Below are positions 47,174 to 61,660 of a stretch of DNA of 64,000 nt, one piece after another. The translations under genes were made by a program, and so were the position numbers. The stretch spans positions 1,178,001 through 1,242,000 of the forward strand of contig CM082597.2 of assembly GCA_040954595.2 (NCBI GenBank). Reading direction: 5' to 3'. The stretch is from Balanoglossus misakiensis. Lineage: Eukaryota; Hemichordata. A model generated the notes under the pieces. It ran no database searches and was not told the DNA's origin. It was given only the letters and a program-made list of their open reading frames with translations. Position 1 is the first letter of the stretch; every line of letters begins with the position of its first letter.

Positions 47174-47239
47174 CTTCAGTTTGAAAGCAATACATCAATC
47201 CTCGTTGTTCTGCAAGGCCAACTTGCCTGAATATTCATG

Positions 47240-47290
47240 TACATTCAAACCTGAGTTAGTGGCCACCTCTATATAGTGGCCACTTTGTTA
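47240..47290. mobile_element. Fragment related to the intron 12 MITE-like element
   Basis: The stretch gagttagtggccacctct followed by atatagtgg and cactttgtt matches the left end of the element at 20,840, including the leading tacattcaaac versus tacagtcaaac. The right half of the element is not clearly recognisable, so this is a truncated copy. Confidence 0.6.
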
Positions 47291-50200
47291 CACTCCCTGT
47301 GCAATTGTACATTAATTGACCAGTCTATAAATGCCATTTAAGGAAAGAATAATGAATCTGCTAAAACAAAGATATCTTTCAAAAAAGGGTGCCTGGTCCA
47401 CAATATATTGATCAGTGCAAGTGATTTTTGAACCTGCAATAATCTTCTTTCATTTCCTTTCAATAGATTTCGAGATATACCTGGGTAATGTGGTCAGAGG
47501 ATTACAAATTCCACCAGAGAAACATGTCTTCAGCATGGAAAGTTTTCAATTAATCCTTCGCCAAATCAAAGACAGGTTTATGCAAATAATGAGTGATTGA
47601 TACATGGAGGAATGAACACCAACAATGTACGGAAAACTCCGGAATAAATGTCTCCAGCTAATGAGTTTTCCATGTATTCTTAAGGATCAAGCTTCCCAAC
47701 TATTCGCAACTCCTGGTAAAGACCTTTTATCTTTAAGACTTAAAATCTGATTTTCTCTGCTCAGTTGACCGTTTTGGCCATTTCCTATTTGTAGCACTTT
47801 TAAAGTTGGCAAACTGCACCGGTAATGACTTTTAATCTATGTAAGTGCCCTGTATTGATTTTACAATAAATGTGTTTTTCTGTCAGGCCTGTACAATCCA
47901 TTAACCTAAGAACATTCACTTCCAAGGGTATGGCCAATTTGGTGTTGTCGAGGGGTGGGGAGAAAAAGTCAAGAAATTTTCGGCACGTTGAAAAGATGAT
48001 CCCTTACAACTTGGAAAATGAATGAAAAATACATCTGAATAACATTAATGAGTATGCACATTTGGGTGAAAAATTATCAACAAACTATGTATATGAATGA
48101 TGATGGCCATATGAATTCTTAAACTGATGCTATTGTTGTGTGGAATTAAGCAACAAATACTGGACATCTAGTTACCTCTCCTTTAGATATGTTATGGGCT
48201 TTCCCTAATCCTGCCGCGATAATGGTCAGTGTATCATTAGCTAGGCATGGAAAGCATACTTATACATTAACCAGAATAGGAAAGGTACGCCCTGCACCAT
48301 TAAGATCTGACGTCAAGCAGATATGACTCTCTCCGAGTTGGCAAGCAAGATGACGTCTGGATTCTTGAAAATCTATGATACGAGATCTGAAGTTTCAATA
48401 AGTCTGCGTTTTGAGGGGAGCGGGCATGAAGATTAAACTTTACAAAGGCCATGGAAAGTCAGCCCGCAATGGGATCTGATAAAGCACATATGGAAGAACC
48501 ATCATAATAGAATTTAAAACATTACATATACTGATATACTCTTACCCATTTTACAACACATGAAAACTCCACAAAACCCTAATTTATGAATCATAATGAA
48601 CATGAAACACCATACATTTGTGGTGAAGATCAATAACAAACGAAGATCAAAAGAAAAAAATGTTTTCCATCCCACACAATAGTTTCTACTTGCAGAACAC
48701 ACACATACACAGCACGATCTTTGAACTATCTGTTACAACCACTTCAATTAATCCAACTAACATCACTACCACAATCATTCATCAATTTCCACCTACCTAT
48801 TTGCTTCTTTCAAACTGAAGTGCTTCAAAGATAATTCACATGAACATCAGGGGAACTGGAAGTTCTGAAAGAAAACCAAAGAAAGAGATGCACGTCAGTC
48901 TAACATTCATTTTATATTAACTTTCTATTAACAACACCCATACTTCAACTTCTTACTTACCCAAGAAGTAAACTTACTCAGCAACATAATTAATTATACA
49001 ACCATACCATCAGAGGACAACCTCACCCTCAAGATGTCCAAAGAACAGTGGTGCTTTGAACCAAGTTTTACTTGGGACTCTATACCTTGTGGCAATCATC
49101 AAACCACTCAGAAAGAAGCAGACACTGGGGAATATTATAATTGCCACAGAGCAAAATATTTTCCATCATTTGCATTTCTGGCAGATAGCTAAAATGCCTG
49201 CCTGGAACAACCAAAGCAATCTATCATTCACAGGATACAGGGATATCAAATACACCATGTTGCTCTTGGTGATAAAGTTGCAATATTACAAATATTTAGA
49301 TTCCGCATGGTGTACAACTTGAAAGGCTATATATTAGTCATTGTTGTTTTTAGAGTATGGATGACTGACACCTAGCGATGAGTGAAATCAATGCAAGGTT
49401 ATTTCTAAGGCTGTTTTTGTTGTAGATGGTAGATGACCAATACGGGGCAGATGGCACATGTACCTTCTGGGCAGAATGCCTTCAGAATCGCCTAAATACA
49501 ATACAAACTTAGAAAACTTAGATTCTTTTGTTTAATATTCAGTGTTTGAGTTATTGTACTTACACTCTCAAGGGAACTTACTGTTGATTCTGTAGAGCTG
49601 AATCAATACGAGGCAAAAATCTTTCAGTACGTCTGCAACTGTTTTCTCAGGAGAATTAAACACTTTGTGTGGCTAAAGTACAAATGATTATGATTACAAC
49701 CAATTTGAATTTTGATACTGTGTTGAAAATGAGTAATTTTATCCTCTTCAGAGACGGAACATTTTTGGAAGATTAATTTCACTCAACCAGAAATTCTCAC
49801 TTTTCAATAACTTTTCAAAGGGTATTAAGTTTCTGAGGGAGAACTGTGTGTATGAATGGAATGTTTCCAGAATTGTGTTTCCAAGTCTGCATTGTTTTAA
49901 TTGACAGAAAAGTTTGGCTCCTTTATCTTCAAAGAAACATAATCTACTCCAAATAAGTACTACTATTGTGAAACACAAAGACAAGAGTATCATGTGCCGG
50001 AAAAATCTTCATATCTAACGGCGACAGTAACCATGGGACTCTCCTTAAACATGATAACCAGGGCTTCTCCCCTTAAGTACTTCCCTTGTAACATTTACAT
50101 TTGTGTACACAGAAACAGTAGAAGGGCTATCCTCTATTGCACTGAGATGGCGACCTCTGACCCTAGATAGCATGATCCAAGAGCGCCGTTTGCAAATAAC

Positions 50201-53200
50201 TATAACCGCACTCGGATCAACAGATCCACATTCCGGGGTACAATCAGAGCAGGCATGCTGGTTTTTCTGTCAGCTCCCATGCCCTGGTATCCGGACCACA
50301 ATCAAAAACAGGCAACATTTGGGCTTTTGGGTAATTTTAACCAAATGTTCCCAATCTACTCAGAAGCAGACATAGCCACTTTCTTGGTGGACAGACACAC
50401 TTTTTAAATTACAAATCAAGCATTTATTTACCCAGGTTCTATGACACTGACATATCAGTAGTTCACTGAGATCTAAATATACAAGAATCTGTTGATCTAA
50501 CACTCCTGTTGTTTACTTTAACATCTAAAAGTGTCCATCTGCCATGCAAGATTCTTTCCGGTCATTCAAAAATTACCCTTTTACACTTATAAACTTTTAT
50601 AGCAGTTCAAAAGTGAAAATAAATCAATCCAATCTGTTGCGACACTCCCCTGCACTGCGTTACGATTATTTCAGATGATTTTTTTGTGTACATCAGTGTA
50701 AATGAACCACAGGCATGCCATTACACCAAGTTTATACCAGACAATTTAAGTGTATATTAAACAATAATCAAATCATCATCTCCCAGAAATACCTGTCAAT
50801 GTCTATAAAACTGTATACTCTAAAGTTGTCATCTTGCAAATGCTTCTGTGTAATCATTCATCTAACCGTTTTGACACTGGTTTCTACTTTTTGTTAAACT
50901 AGCTCTCAGAGTTGAGTTAACTGAGACAACACCCATAGAATGCAGCAAAACCGACAATTTTCTTGTCAAACATTTATGAGGAAGAACCCTGGTGGTCTTG
51001 GGTCAATGAAATCTCCTTTGTTCCTAATTCTCTGTCTTGCGCTTTGAAATGTGCGTGCTTTCTCACATTACTCTCTCTGGCAGTGCATCTGTCATGCCAT
51101 CAATCATGAAATTCAGAGCTCAATACTTGAAAGTTGTTTACGCAGAACAATGGTAGAATACCAGACATTTTGAAAGTTAGAAAACCATGCACTCACAGCT
51201 GACAGGAATTCCCGATCGACACCGGTGAAAAACAACTTACTGCAACAACAGAGAGTCATTTAAGTCTTGCTTGTTGCGTAACATGGTCCGATTTGCACAA
51301 ACTGTAAACAGGGCCATCATTTTCTGTCACCCTAAACTGTCCCCAAAAGAACTTTTAAGGTACCATTAAAACAAGGTCATTCTTGAAGTTTGGAAATAAA
51401 TGTCATTTTTGCGACGTTTGAAGAATTTGAAGTCACCAGCTGTTCGCACTAATTGTGACACAAACTATTCATTTAATTCAATCGCAAGAAAGCATGTCAG
51501 TGACATCTAAACAGCTCAGTCTCTTGACACAGCGCAGATGAAACAATCCGTCGAGATGGCCTTTCTTTTTCCCTTTCAATCATTTCAATTGGCTATTGAT
51601 CTGCTACTATTGGCATCTACACCAATAAAATCAAACGAGACAAGAGAGACCAGATGGATCTTTAGAGAATGGTTGTGTTTAGAGCACCTTTGGGAGAATA
51701 CGTTCATCCACTCCATCAAATTATATTACATCTCTGTCTGGGCAGCAAAGTTAGGTGAATTGTTGTCTATTTGACAAATGGTTTGTGTCCACACAGAGAA
51801 TTGGAATTCCTACAAACAATTGCAGACTTACAGTCAGCACTGACTACTGTACTTGACAATGGACGCCTAACAATCCAAAATCCGTCTGCAACTTGAATTT
51901 ATGGGAAGTCTAATCTTTCTGTTAAAACGAGCAACTTTGAGATCCATGAAACGAAATGAACCAAGAATGACCTGACTTTGACTAAAATTGTTGAGAAACT
52001 TCATACAGAATAGTCATATCAAATACAGGAATATGCTTATTATGCTTACCAAGTAAATCTGACGCTGATATCCAGACCATCAAGTTCACTGAGGTTTGTT
52101 AATTAAATTGCAGATCTTTCTAGGACAAGCAACTAAATGTTTCTGATGCTCTGGCGATGAAACTGTTAATGAATTCACAAAGTTTTGATGTGTCAGCCAC
52201 TGAAAATTAGTGTCATATGATTGGCTTTGCATACTATTATATTGTACGCCAATACGAGCTTTACTAGAGGCCGCTTCATTTGCATAAAAAACTTCACAGC
52301 CAATCACATTGTTAAATCACTATTAATTTACAGTTAACAGGCCAATCACAAATCTTCTGATCATTCTAGTTTTCCCCAAGTGATTACACCCACGAAGAAT
52401 TGTTTGCCTATTCCTTCGAATCATGGGTAAATCCAGGCAGCTATTCGCCAAGAGATTGCTAGAATGAAGCTGGGATCGTGAACAAGTCTCCATGGACAGT
52501 TTGACAAAACCGTTTACAAGTCTCGATGGCACATACAGGTTACAGTTCAAGTACTGCTCAGCGCTTGTGTAAGCAAAGCAACCCACCGCAGTTATTTCAT
52601 GCAGTCTGTAGTTTCTGCTACCTCATGCACATCAACACTCTTTCTCTCTTGAATACGTTCTTTTCATCTTTCCTATTCTTTATTTGTTGTTTTATCTACA
52701 GACTCATCCAACCAAAAGTCAACAAACAAGGATCCTGAACAAATGATAGGCTTTTGCACTGAAATACTACGTGACATGAAGATCAAAGAAGACAAAACTT
52801 TTAGCAGGAAGTTTTAACTTTCCAACAGAAATAAATCTTACCAGTGACATGTAACACAGATTCTACATTATTTTAATTTTAATGTAAGCACTCCTGTGTG
52901 GCAAATATTTAGACTGATGGCAAAATCTGTGAGCACATTGATAACTAAATCTTTAGACTTCGTCGGAAAAAGACCAAAACATTTATAAATTTATAAGCGT
53001 GGGTTTCCTCCAGAATCAGCAGATGCAGCCAAAGATATCACATTATGGAATATTTTTGACCAAAGTCCCTCAACAGAAATAGATTATCATTGAAATTCAT
53101 ACAAACATTTATTCCGCTTGTCATGTTGGATGTAAACTCCACTGGGTTGTTCAAATAAGCAACTTCCATACAAGACACATGAATTATTGGATACTTAGCA

Positions 53201-56200
53201 TTTAGTTTATACTTTTTTGGAAGTTTAACTTGTTTCCTTCCTCGTCAGATTTACAATTCTATGTTTGGTCTTCCGGTGGGTTACTAAAGGCCACTTCTTT
53301 GTGAGATTTAAAAAAGTACATGTTAATCGACTTAGGAAGGCGTGAACTTCACTAACTTTTTAGACATGATGACAGTTCAGAGAATATTGCCAAATTGGCT
53401 CAGAAATCATCTTGTACCTCCCTCTTATCAGAGTGTTGTGGTCCAATTTTATTTGCCACAGTAATGGACCTAGTTCATTTCAGCCACAAAACAGGGATGC
53501 TAAATTGGGTAACCATGTATTTGAGTGCATTTTGCTTGTATGTATTGCTCGATCATTACATTGCCCGATACTAGATCCCCCTAAGGTGAAATCAATTTGT
53601 GATTATACTTCAACGATCAACGTCAAACACTTTGAGCACGTAGAACGAGTTCTGCTAGCTGTACTCAGGCGTTCTAATAAAAGTCACAGCGTAATTGGAA
53701 TAATTACTCACTGAAGCAGTACATGTTAACATGCACAACCCATACTCACATACCTATTTCCCAAGGCATGCCAGCATTTTCAACAAGATCAACATACCTA
53801 CAATTATAATCACCATCATGTCTTCAAAAAGATTTCAGAACCAACACACTGAATTGGCATGATTTTTAGTAAAATATATATTTCAGAAGGAAAGAAGACA
53901 GCTTGAAAGATAGGTTGCATTTGGTAACTTTTATTATGCTCTGCTTAATAGTCCTGTTATATTCAGTGTACGGAATCACATATTTAAAAGTGTGTGCAGA
54001 ATTACATTTCCAATTCACAGAATCACATATTCAATGAGTGTGCAGAATTTTATCCACAAACCAAGACAGAGATATCACACACTTCACTGCTGACCTGACT
54101 TGGGAAGACATAGCAACCATGCATGTGGTCTTTCCCCTTGTTTCATATCCACATATAACAAGTTAAAATGTTTTGAAAAGTTGTCGTCAGGAACACGAGG
54201 TTACAAAATATTTGCAATACAGTACCACCACCAGACTCATCATATACGTCTAGGAATAGAACAGACTTTAAAACATAGCGTTGGTTTCCCAAAGCAGAAT
54301 CAGAAATAGAATTATATTTTTAGTTAAACTGTTAACTCATACACTCATACACGTACCTAGGGAAGTTTTCTATCATGGGAATAAGTAATGATGTCTCCAG
54401 ACGAGATGAGTAATTAGAGAACTTTAAATAGTTCTCAATTAAATTTCCAACAGGGAAAATGACTGGTAAATCAAAATTGGTTCGTATTTATAGTAAGGTT
54501 AATCACAATAGTTCAACACTGGAAAATGAACGCTAACTATAGCACAGACTGTGATCTCACCTTATTTTAGTTCTGTAAGATTCAATTTGATTCAAACTAT
54601 TTTTATTCTTTAAGTTTCCATAATGCTTCAAACTGTCTTAGCTCTGTAAGATTACATAGTGCTCCCAACACTTTTAAAAACATTTTTTACATATATGTGT
54701 GATAAATCTCCACACCATGACCCAGTTGTACACATTTAGGGAAACAATTTAGATAGTTTCCATGGTTACTTCCAGGCCAATTTCACCATTAAATCGAAAC
54801 GCAGCCCTCTGTTCACATTTCAAGGTTTTATTTTCCAGAGAGTGTGGACGGAAGAATGTTCACAGTGAGTTGATTGAAAACACTGAAGGCCAACCGGCAG
54901 CTTGTTTTCACGGAGAACATGTGCCGGGATTGATCTACCAGGCTTCTGTCATTCCAGGGTTTCAATGCCGGATTCCTGGCTAAATCCCTGGAATGAGAGC
55001 CAGCTACTCACTCCGGCAAGTATAACAAACGCGTCACAGGAAAATACATGGAAACTTCACCATAAAACTAAAGTCTCATCGCAGTGTACAACTAAAGACT
55101 GGTCTTCAGAAGGAGACTTTGGCCGGCATCTGATCACCAGCCACTTAACAACACATAAACAGAAACACTTCATTAGTGGACATATCCCGCAATTTTATCT
55201 CCAGTATATCACCCTTGCCCCGTTAGGCCAAGACGTTGGCCTTACCAACTTGAAAACCAAACAACGGCAACAGCACACTGGTGAACTCCTTCGCTCTAAA
55301 CAACAAATCAAACTTACTCACTTCACCTTGATCCAAAGGTATCAGAAAAAAATACCGCTGTGAGTGTCACTTGCCACTATTTCAAAACTCCACAACAGAT
55401 ATCACTTCACCACTGAAGAATATTCCTATGATGTTGTGTATACGTTGCCTATTTAGCTCCGAGCACCTACTAGCGTTTATGTGACAGCCAACGCTGTTGG
55501 CTAGATTTCACAAATTATGATATAAGCGGCCTATCACAGACCACAAGACTGATTGACTGGAGAAGGAGAAACCCAAGACCGGTTGTCCACATGTGTGTCT
55601 AATTTTTTGCAAGCTGATACAACCACAGACGAGCCAATACATCATCCTGGGAGAGCTCCATTAACTCACTCTCTCGATCTGTACATGTGTCTTTGCTACC
55701 GTATACACTCAACACCAACCAACCAACAACTTATTTCTTTTCTACCGCAATCATTTTTCTTTCAAAGATTAAGTCTCTAGCTTTCATACACACGCTACAT
55801 GCACACATACGTACACACTCCGTTCTTTCTTTCTTACTCAGTCATTAGTTTCATATTTTTAGCAAAGCTTATTAAAGAGTAATCCCATTCCATCACTTCA
55901 ATTCAATTCATTCCGAAAATATTCCTTTTCCTAAAACCAGATGTGATTTCAATATTGTCGTCATAACTCACTGCCCTGAGAGCAAATTTGTGACCCGGCA
56001 AAAATGAGTAACTGTCACCGTTCCCACAGGAAAAAAACCAACAGTATACAAAAGAGCCAATCAGCTAGTCTGTAACAATCTAATTTGGCAGTATACATCC
56101 AATGAGCTCGAGCAACACATGCCAAGTCAGACCATATTTGCAGACGACAGATAAAGCCACCGCTAATGGGTGAGGCAATCCCTCAATTAGAAGTAAAAAC

Positions 56201-56406
56201 ATCCTAAAGTTCGACCAAGTTGCAAAAAAACTATCAAACGTCACGCAAAGGAGAGTAAACCTTTGGCTGTAATGGCAACATCAAATTTTGAAAGTAAACC
56301 AAAAATACCCATCTGTACATGCAGAGAACGCACTCCTTGACATCCTCCACTTTATTTAATTTCTATTTAACGACAGGATTCATTAATTGCCATGGCGACA
56401 GGGGCA
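47291..56406. other. Non-coding stretch, no supported gene
   Basis: AT-rich DNA with scattered short frames and no protein similarity I can name. A possible decayed trace of the MITE-like element (caagtttataccagacaatt, near 50,727) is too short to annotate separately. I found no RNA gene. Confidence 0.5.
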
Positions 56407-56420
56407 GTTGCCCCGGCAAC
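56407..56420. promoter_or_regulatory. Perfect RFX X-box (two-base spacer)
   Basis: The sequence gttgcc-cc-ggcaac is a perfect inverted repeat matching the RFX consensus. A near-match, attgccatggcgac, lies just to its left at 56,387-56,400. Function is inferred from the motif only. Confidence 0.4.
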
Positions 56421-57218
56421 AAATGGACCTAAATGGCAACTGATTGTGAAGGCATTTTAACATCAGCAGTAAAGTGCTTTACAGATAGTACTTCTTAACC
56501 ATCCACAGATGTAACAGTTATGAAAAATCATTCTTCACGATGGCGTGACAACCAAGTAATGTGTACAAACTTTTAACTGTACACTGACCTCGTTCTTCTG
56601 GAAATTATGTATTCATGCCATCATGTCCATCATGCATGTGAAAAATAACCACAGATAACATTTAACAAGAAGTAAGGGCAATATGAGCTATTTATCAAAT
56701 ATTTATCATTGACAGTTTATAACATAAGAAGCAAAATTAATATTTCTGGGTTTTTCCAGAAGCTGATATATTTTCCCTGACTTGACAAACTTTCCAGGAC
56801 TAAATGACTTTGGCAGACAGAATGAATGGAGTAGATTTGCGTTCCCACGGAAGCGCCAAATCAAGACATTTCAGAAAGCCATTACGAGGAACACAGCAAA
56901 ATCGGCAGACACTCAAACCAAAGAGGAGTGCTTCTACTTCTGAATCACAGTTCTGATGGCGGCCGACTGAAGTGGTTGTGTAGCAACCACACATCAGTAA
57001 CAAAACCAACACACATGCAAGTCCTGGAGGCCGACTCGATAGTAAAAAATTTACAGAGTTGTGAGTGGGTCTGATAAGAGAGTTGGTTTAACCCTGTAAC
57101 CCTACTTCTGTCTGTGTGTGACTGGAACTATCATGTATTTCAGTTAGACCATCATCCTCAGATTCATTAAAGGGGAAGTGTTGTCTGAACTGCACATGTG
57201 CAACTTTTTGGTTTATAA

Positions 57219-57683
57219 TGATGTACATTGTAGCAGTTACACTACAGTGTAATACAAAGTAACAACCACATTGTTTGCAATGATGTGTATTGTAGCAGTT
57301 ACACTACTACATTGTAATACAAAGTAACAACCACGTTTGTTTGCAATAGTGTACATTGTAGCAGTTATCATACAGTGTAATACAAAGTAACAACCATTTT
57401 GTTTGCAATGATGTACATTGTAGCAGTTACACTACAGTGTAATACAAAGTAACAACCACATTGTTTGCAATGATGTACATTGTAGCAGTTACACTACAGT
57501 GTAACACAAAGTAACAACCACATTGTTTCAAATGATGTACATTGTAGCAGTTACACTACAGTGTAATACAAAGTAACAACCACATTGTTTGCAATGATGT
57601 ACATTGTAGCTGTTACACTACAGTGTAATACAAAGTAACAACCACATTGTTTGCAATGAAGTACATTGCAGCAGTTACACTTT
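57219..57683. repeat. 62-bp minisatellite, about 7.5 copies
   Basis: Units start near 57,219, 57,281, 57,347, 57,409, 57,471, 57,533, 57,595 and a partial at 57,657. Core words are tgatgtacattgtagcag, acactacagtgt and aagtaacaaccac. One unit is 66 bp through a small insertion. Variants are mostly single-base. The array is variable in type and could be polymorphic in copy number. Confidence 0.95.
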
Positions 57684-60600
57684 GTGCCAACTTTGATTTG
57701 CTAGCAACTGCCTCAGATGGGACAACCTCCACGCTTTAATTCATCGTGCTATACATCCTTATCAGCTACTTGTCTGTAATACTTCTTCTTTGTTTGAAAG
57801 ACGTCTCAAAATACGGCCAAGTTTTCCCCAGATTGGTCATATTTTAGAACACACAGCACTACAAACATACACAATCTTCTCAGAGGGGGTCTTGAAAGAT
57901 TTCTCTTTTCTCAACTCTCGAATCCCCTTAGAGTGTTTTCTTCACAATGTAAATTTAGGTCTTGTGTCAAAATCTGCTACGAGAGTCATATTTAAACTCT
58001 CTAATTTAAACGGTTTTGCTAAATTACAACTTCGGCTGAGTAACCATTCACAGACACATAAACCATCACTGTTCTTCTCATGGTCCCCATTCTTATTCAA
58101 CTGTTGTAACTCATCTCAACAAAATATCAACTTCACAAATACATGTATATCCAAGGACAAAGTTACGATCTCACACCATTGTTTTGGTCAGTTGTTTTAA
58201 ATTTATGTGATGCCTTATTTGCATTGGAAACAAGCTGATAGTTTGTCAGAGCTGATCTGCACATACATGTGTACAAGAATGACATGATTACTTTCATTGC
58301 AGGATATATGCCAAGCTGTTGTTATTTCTGGGGTAGCAACCTTAATTATTTGATCAGGATATGTTAATTAGTAGAACAAACATAGATAATTACTTGGAAC
58401 AACATATAATCACCAGAAAAACACACATATTTAATGAGGGTAATATCTGAGGAAGTTGTTACATCATGGTTGAGTCCTCAGGCAGTAATTCCAGGCCAAG
58501 TCTCTCAAGACAACTGCTTGTTCAGTTTCTGTGGTTTCAAGTTTCTGAAAGTGGCCGTTACTACTGCTTGCGTAACATAGCAACAACGCGATCAGCTGGA
58601 AGGCTGATAGAATGAAGAGTTCTCTCAATGCAAGTAAACTATCCTCTCTACAAAATTTGTTCCTTGGACAGACTTGTTCATCGCTACTTGTGCAGTTTAT
58701 TGTGGGTAAAAACTCCTGGTAAAAACCGCAGTGTATTAGAAAAGTTTCTCAGCAAGGGATGGATTGTTAGAGAAGTGCAGTGGTACGAAACATGAAACAT
58801 TTCACTACAAAACTGGTTAATTTTTGTAGATTACCACCCAACATGAATAAATATTTTGTTCATGAAAAATTCAAATACTGAGAAAAATGATGTGATATCT
58901 TTACTGCAAGTCCAAGTTTCTTGCTAACAAAATGACCTGACTGGACCTCTCGACCGTTGAAAGTACATTGATAGAACAGAGTGACATCTTTGACAGTACA
59001 AGCATCAGTGCAGTCTGAGGGTCTTGTCAGTACAGCCACAGTTCAAAGGATAAATTCAAGTGCAAACGACCAATTATCAATATTGCACTGCCCACTGATT
59101 GATGTCTGTTTGGATTACTCCAAGAGTTCAAGTCCTTAGCCAAATAAACATGTAAAGTGTCTGTCACCCTGTTGATCATGGCTTATCAAGTGAGCGATGC
59201 ATAGTTTACTGTCAGTAAAATATTTGACAACAACACTGGCAGTAAAAACTATGGTGAACTTGACAGACAGAATGTCACACTTTCTGTTTTATCAAAGATG
59301 ATGTATTTCCAACTCTGTTAAATTTTGCTGGCACATAAATGTTGAATTCTTAAATTGTATAGAGCAATTATATTCATTATTTTGTAAAGTTATCAAACAT
59401 GATTTTCAAATTATGTCCCGATATATATCCCTGTCTGATTCTCTGGAACCCTTTAACCACTCAAAACATTAGCTTCATTCCAGATAAATGTAATATTTCT
59501 TGCAGTACCTCTCGTTCTAAGAGATATACTATTTCGATACAACCCCTTGAGCAAAATAACCCTTCTACGTAAAGGTTAAATTGACCCGGAACATTTGCAA
59601 CAAGTTTTCCTAAAATAGACAGATACATTACACCACCTTTCCCCTTGCATTTGACGAAACCACGCATTTTACTCCGATACCCTGAGGCCAAAACAATTTT
59701 TATCCATTTTTTTGCACCAGGAAAGGTTTCAATTATGCCACATTTTCACAGGCATTCCCAGTAACACATTACCTTAGACATTACCAACAGCCGAGCTGTT
59801 ATCCTGTCTGTGTGATACCTATTCCGGCATCTTTTCCTGCTATAATTTCATGATTTGCCAGACTCTGAGTCGGGACACCAAGACTCCAACCACAAAATGA
59901 CTTGATGCAACTGTTCCTCATCATTTGTCCATTTCCTGGAAAATCATGTGACGTACATCATCTCGTTTTATTTTTTTCTTCTCTCGGCCAGTTTTCTGCT
60001 TCCTTGATCAGAATTATTTCCACTTGAAAATAACTGCGTAACTGGCAAATGTCCACTCTCATCATTTTGTCATTTCATTCATCTATCATTGTTTAATGGC
60101 AAGAATGGTAAGATACTTTCTCTAAAAGAATTCTGTGATGCTCAATAGATTTTTTTGCTGTCTGAATTTTCTTCTGTTTGGATTATTTGTACACTGGCGG
60201 CAACTTAGATTTTGAAGAAACTAACTCTTATAGTCTTATGAAGGTATTATCTGAGAGTACGAAACTAATAAATCATCAATCTTCAGCAAATTACAAACCT
60301 CTAAATGTTATCAACTTTACAACAATTTTTCATTGGACGAATGAATCAACCGAGAGGGCAATCAATGGGTCAAATTTTGATGTGCTATATACTAAATTAT
60401 TTCTAAAATTAGTCATGTGCAATAAGGCTGAACTGATATGGAACTTGAACAGAAAAACACAAGTTTCTAGTTTCAGATTGTGGATTTATGTTATGTTATT
60501 ATCTGAATATCTAAATATTCATTCATAGATTCTGTTTTTAATATTTATGGCAATGACATTCTGAAATTCAGATATGAACACAACGCATTGAAATTATCAT

Positions 60601-61059
60601 CTACACTGCTCAGGTCTAGAGTGTAGCTGCTACCCCTTTGATTCCAATAGTTCATTCCAGACATATTTCATCGTCCAATGATGGCAGAACTGTTAAATCA
60701 TGCGGCAAATATTACTCTGTTATGCATAAAGAACATCACCCAGATGTGAAAGTTGGAAAATGCCATGTCACCTTTGATGTTATTCCCATCAGGATTGCAT
60801 TCCTTCCCTGGACATGCAGAAAAAAAAATTGGTTCATGCTTCTGAAAATCTTTTAAGGGTGATCTGAATGGTACCCCTTTTGTTTTTAATATTTCGTATC
60901 AAAATAGTCAATGCTTTTTGCATGTACTTTTGAGATAAGTCCCTACAGGATCTTAGTTCCAAGGCCATCTTATGGCTGGTCCTTTAGAAAACTGGGTTAT
61001 CAGGCCTGGACCAGCCATAACTTTAAATAATTTTAATATCTTTTGTATACAGATAACCG
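57684..61059. other. Non-coding stretch, no supported gene
   Basis: Contains a 136-codon plus-strand frame (57,790-58,200) and a 116-codon one (60,178-60,528). Neither has a recognisable domain. I see no repeats or structured RNA. Confidence 0.45.
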
Positions 61060-61390
61060 TGCACAACATTCCCGGTTTTTCTTATCAGGGAATATTTCTG
61101 TTATACACCACCATATGGTCGTACCCAAACCCCAAATCCTACACGGGAGGTGAAACGAGACGGCATTCCCATCCCGCCAAGTTGATCTTAAACAACTGTT
61201 TTGTGGCAACTATGTCACTTTCGTTAAACTTCACGCCAATAACCCGACTTAATTTCGTTGTTTTGGCGTCCTGCATGGAATCCGGACACGGACGGAGGTC
61301 GGCTCCGATCGGTCCTAATGGAAAACAGGCTGGTCGTTCTCGCACAGGAACACACCAGGTTGTCCGAGTTAATTAGTGGCGATCAAAAAC
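61060..61390. other. CpG-enriched patch
   Basis: CpG dinucleotides are clearly denser here than in surrounding DNA, for example tccgatcgg, gtcgttctcgc and cacggacgg. This could mark an unmethylated regulatory region or a former exon. There is no core promoter motif I would commit to. Confidence 0.35.
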
Positions 61391-61462
61391 AGTTCATCCA
61401 CACTTCCATTTTTGCACGGCCTTTGTAGGCAAGCCTTGACGCTTCCTAGGAAGCAGGGCCTT

Positions 61463-61660
61463 TGACCTCAGTGGAGAATGATAGCGGCCATTTTAATGAA
61501 GTCAGTAATTGAGCAGAAGGGCTCACTGTTTTACTGCGGTAGTCTAGACAACCGACAACAGTCACATGACCTGACATGTGACCTCGGGCAGGAAGTACCT
61601 TGAAATTGGAAAATAAGTGAAATCCAAGTCCCATGTCTTCTCTAACCCTTCCACTGACCT
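61463..61660 (+). promoter_or_regulatory. Cluster of four TGACCT nuclear-receptor half-sites
   Basis: TGACCT occurs in the same orientation at 61,463, 61,567, 61,579 and 61,655. The middle two form a direct repeat with six bases between. AGGTCA/TGACCT is the half-site of many nuclear receptors. It lies next to a CpG-enriched patch. Function is inferred from the motif only. Confidence 0.3.

Noticed and set aside
58832-58840. GLI-type site (taccaccca)
   Set aside because: One mismatch to the GLI consensus, isolated, and expected by chance in tens of kilobases.
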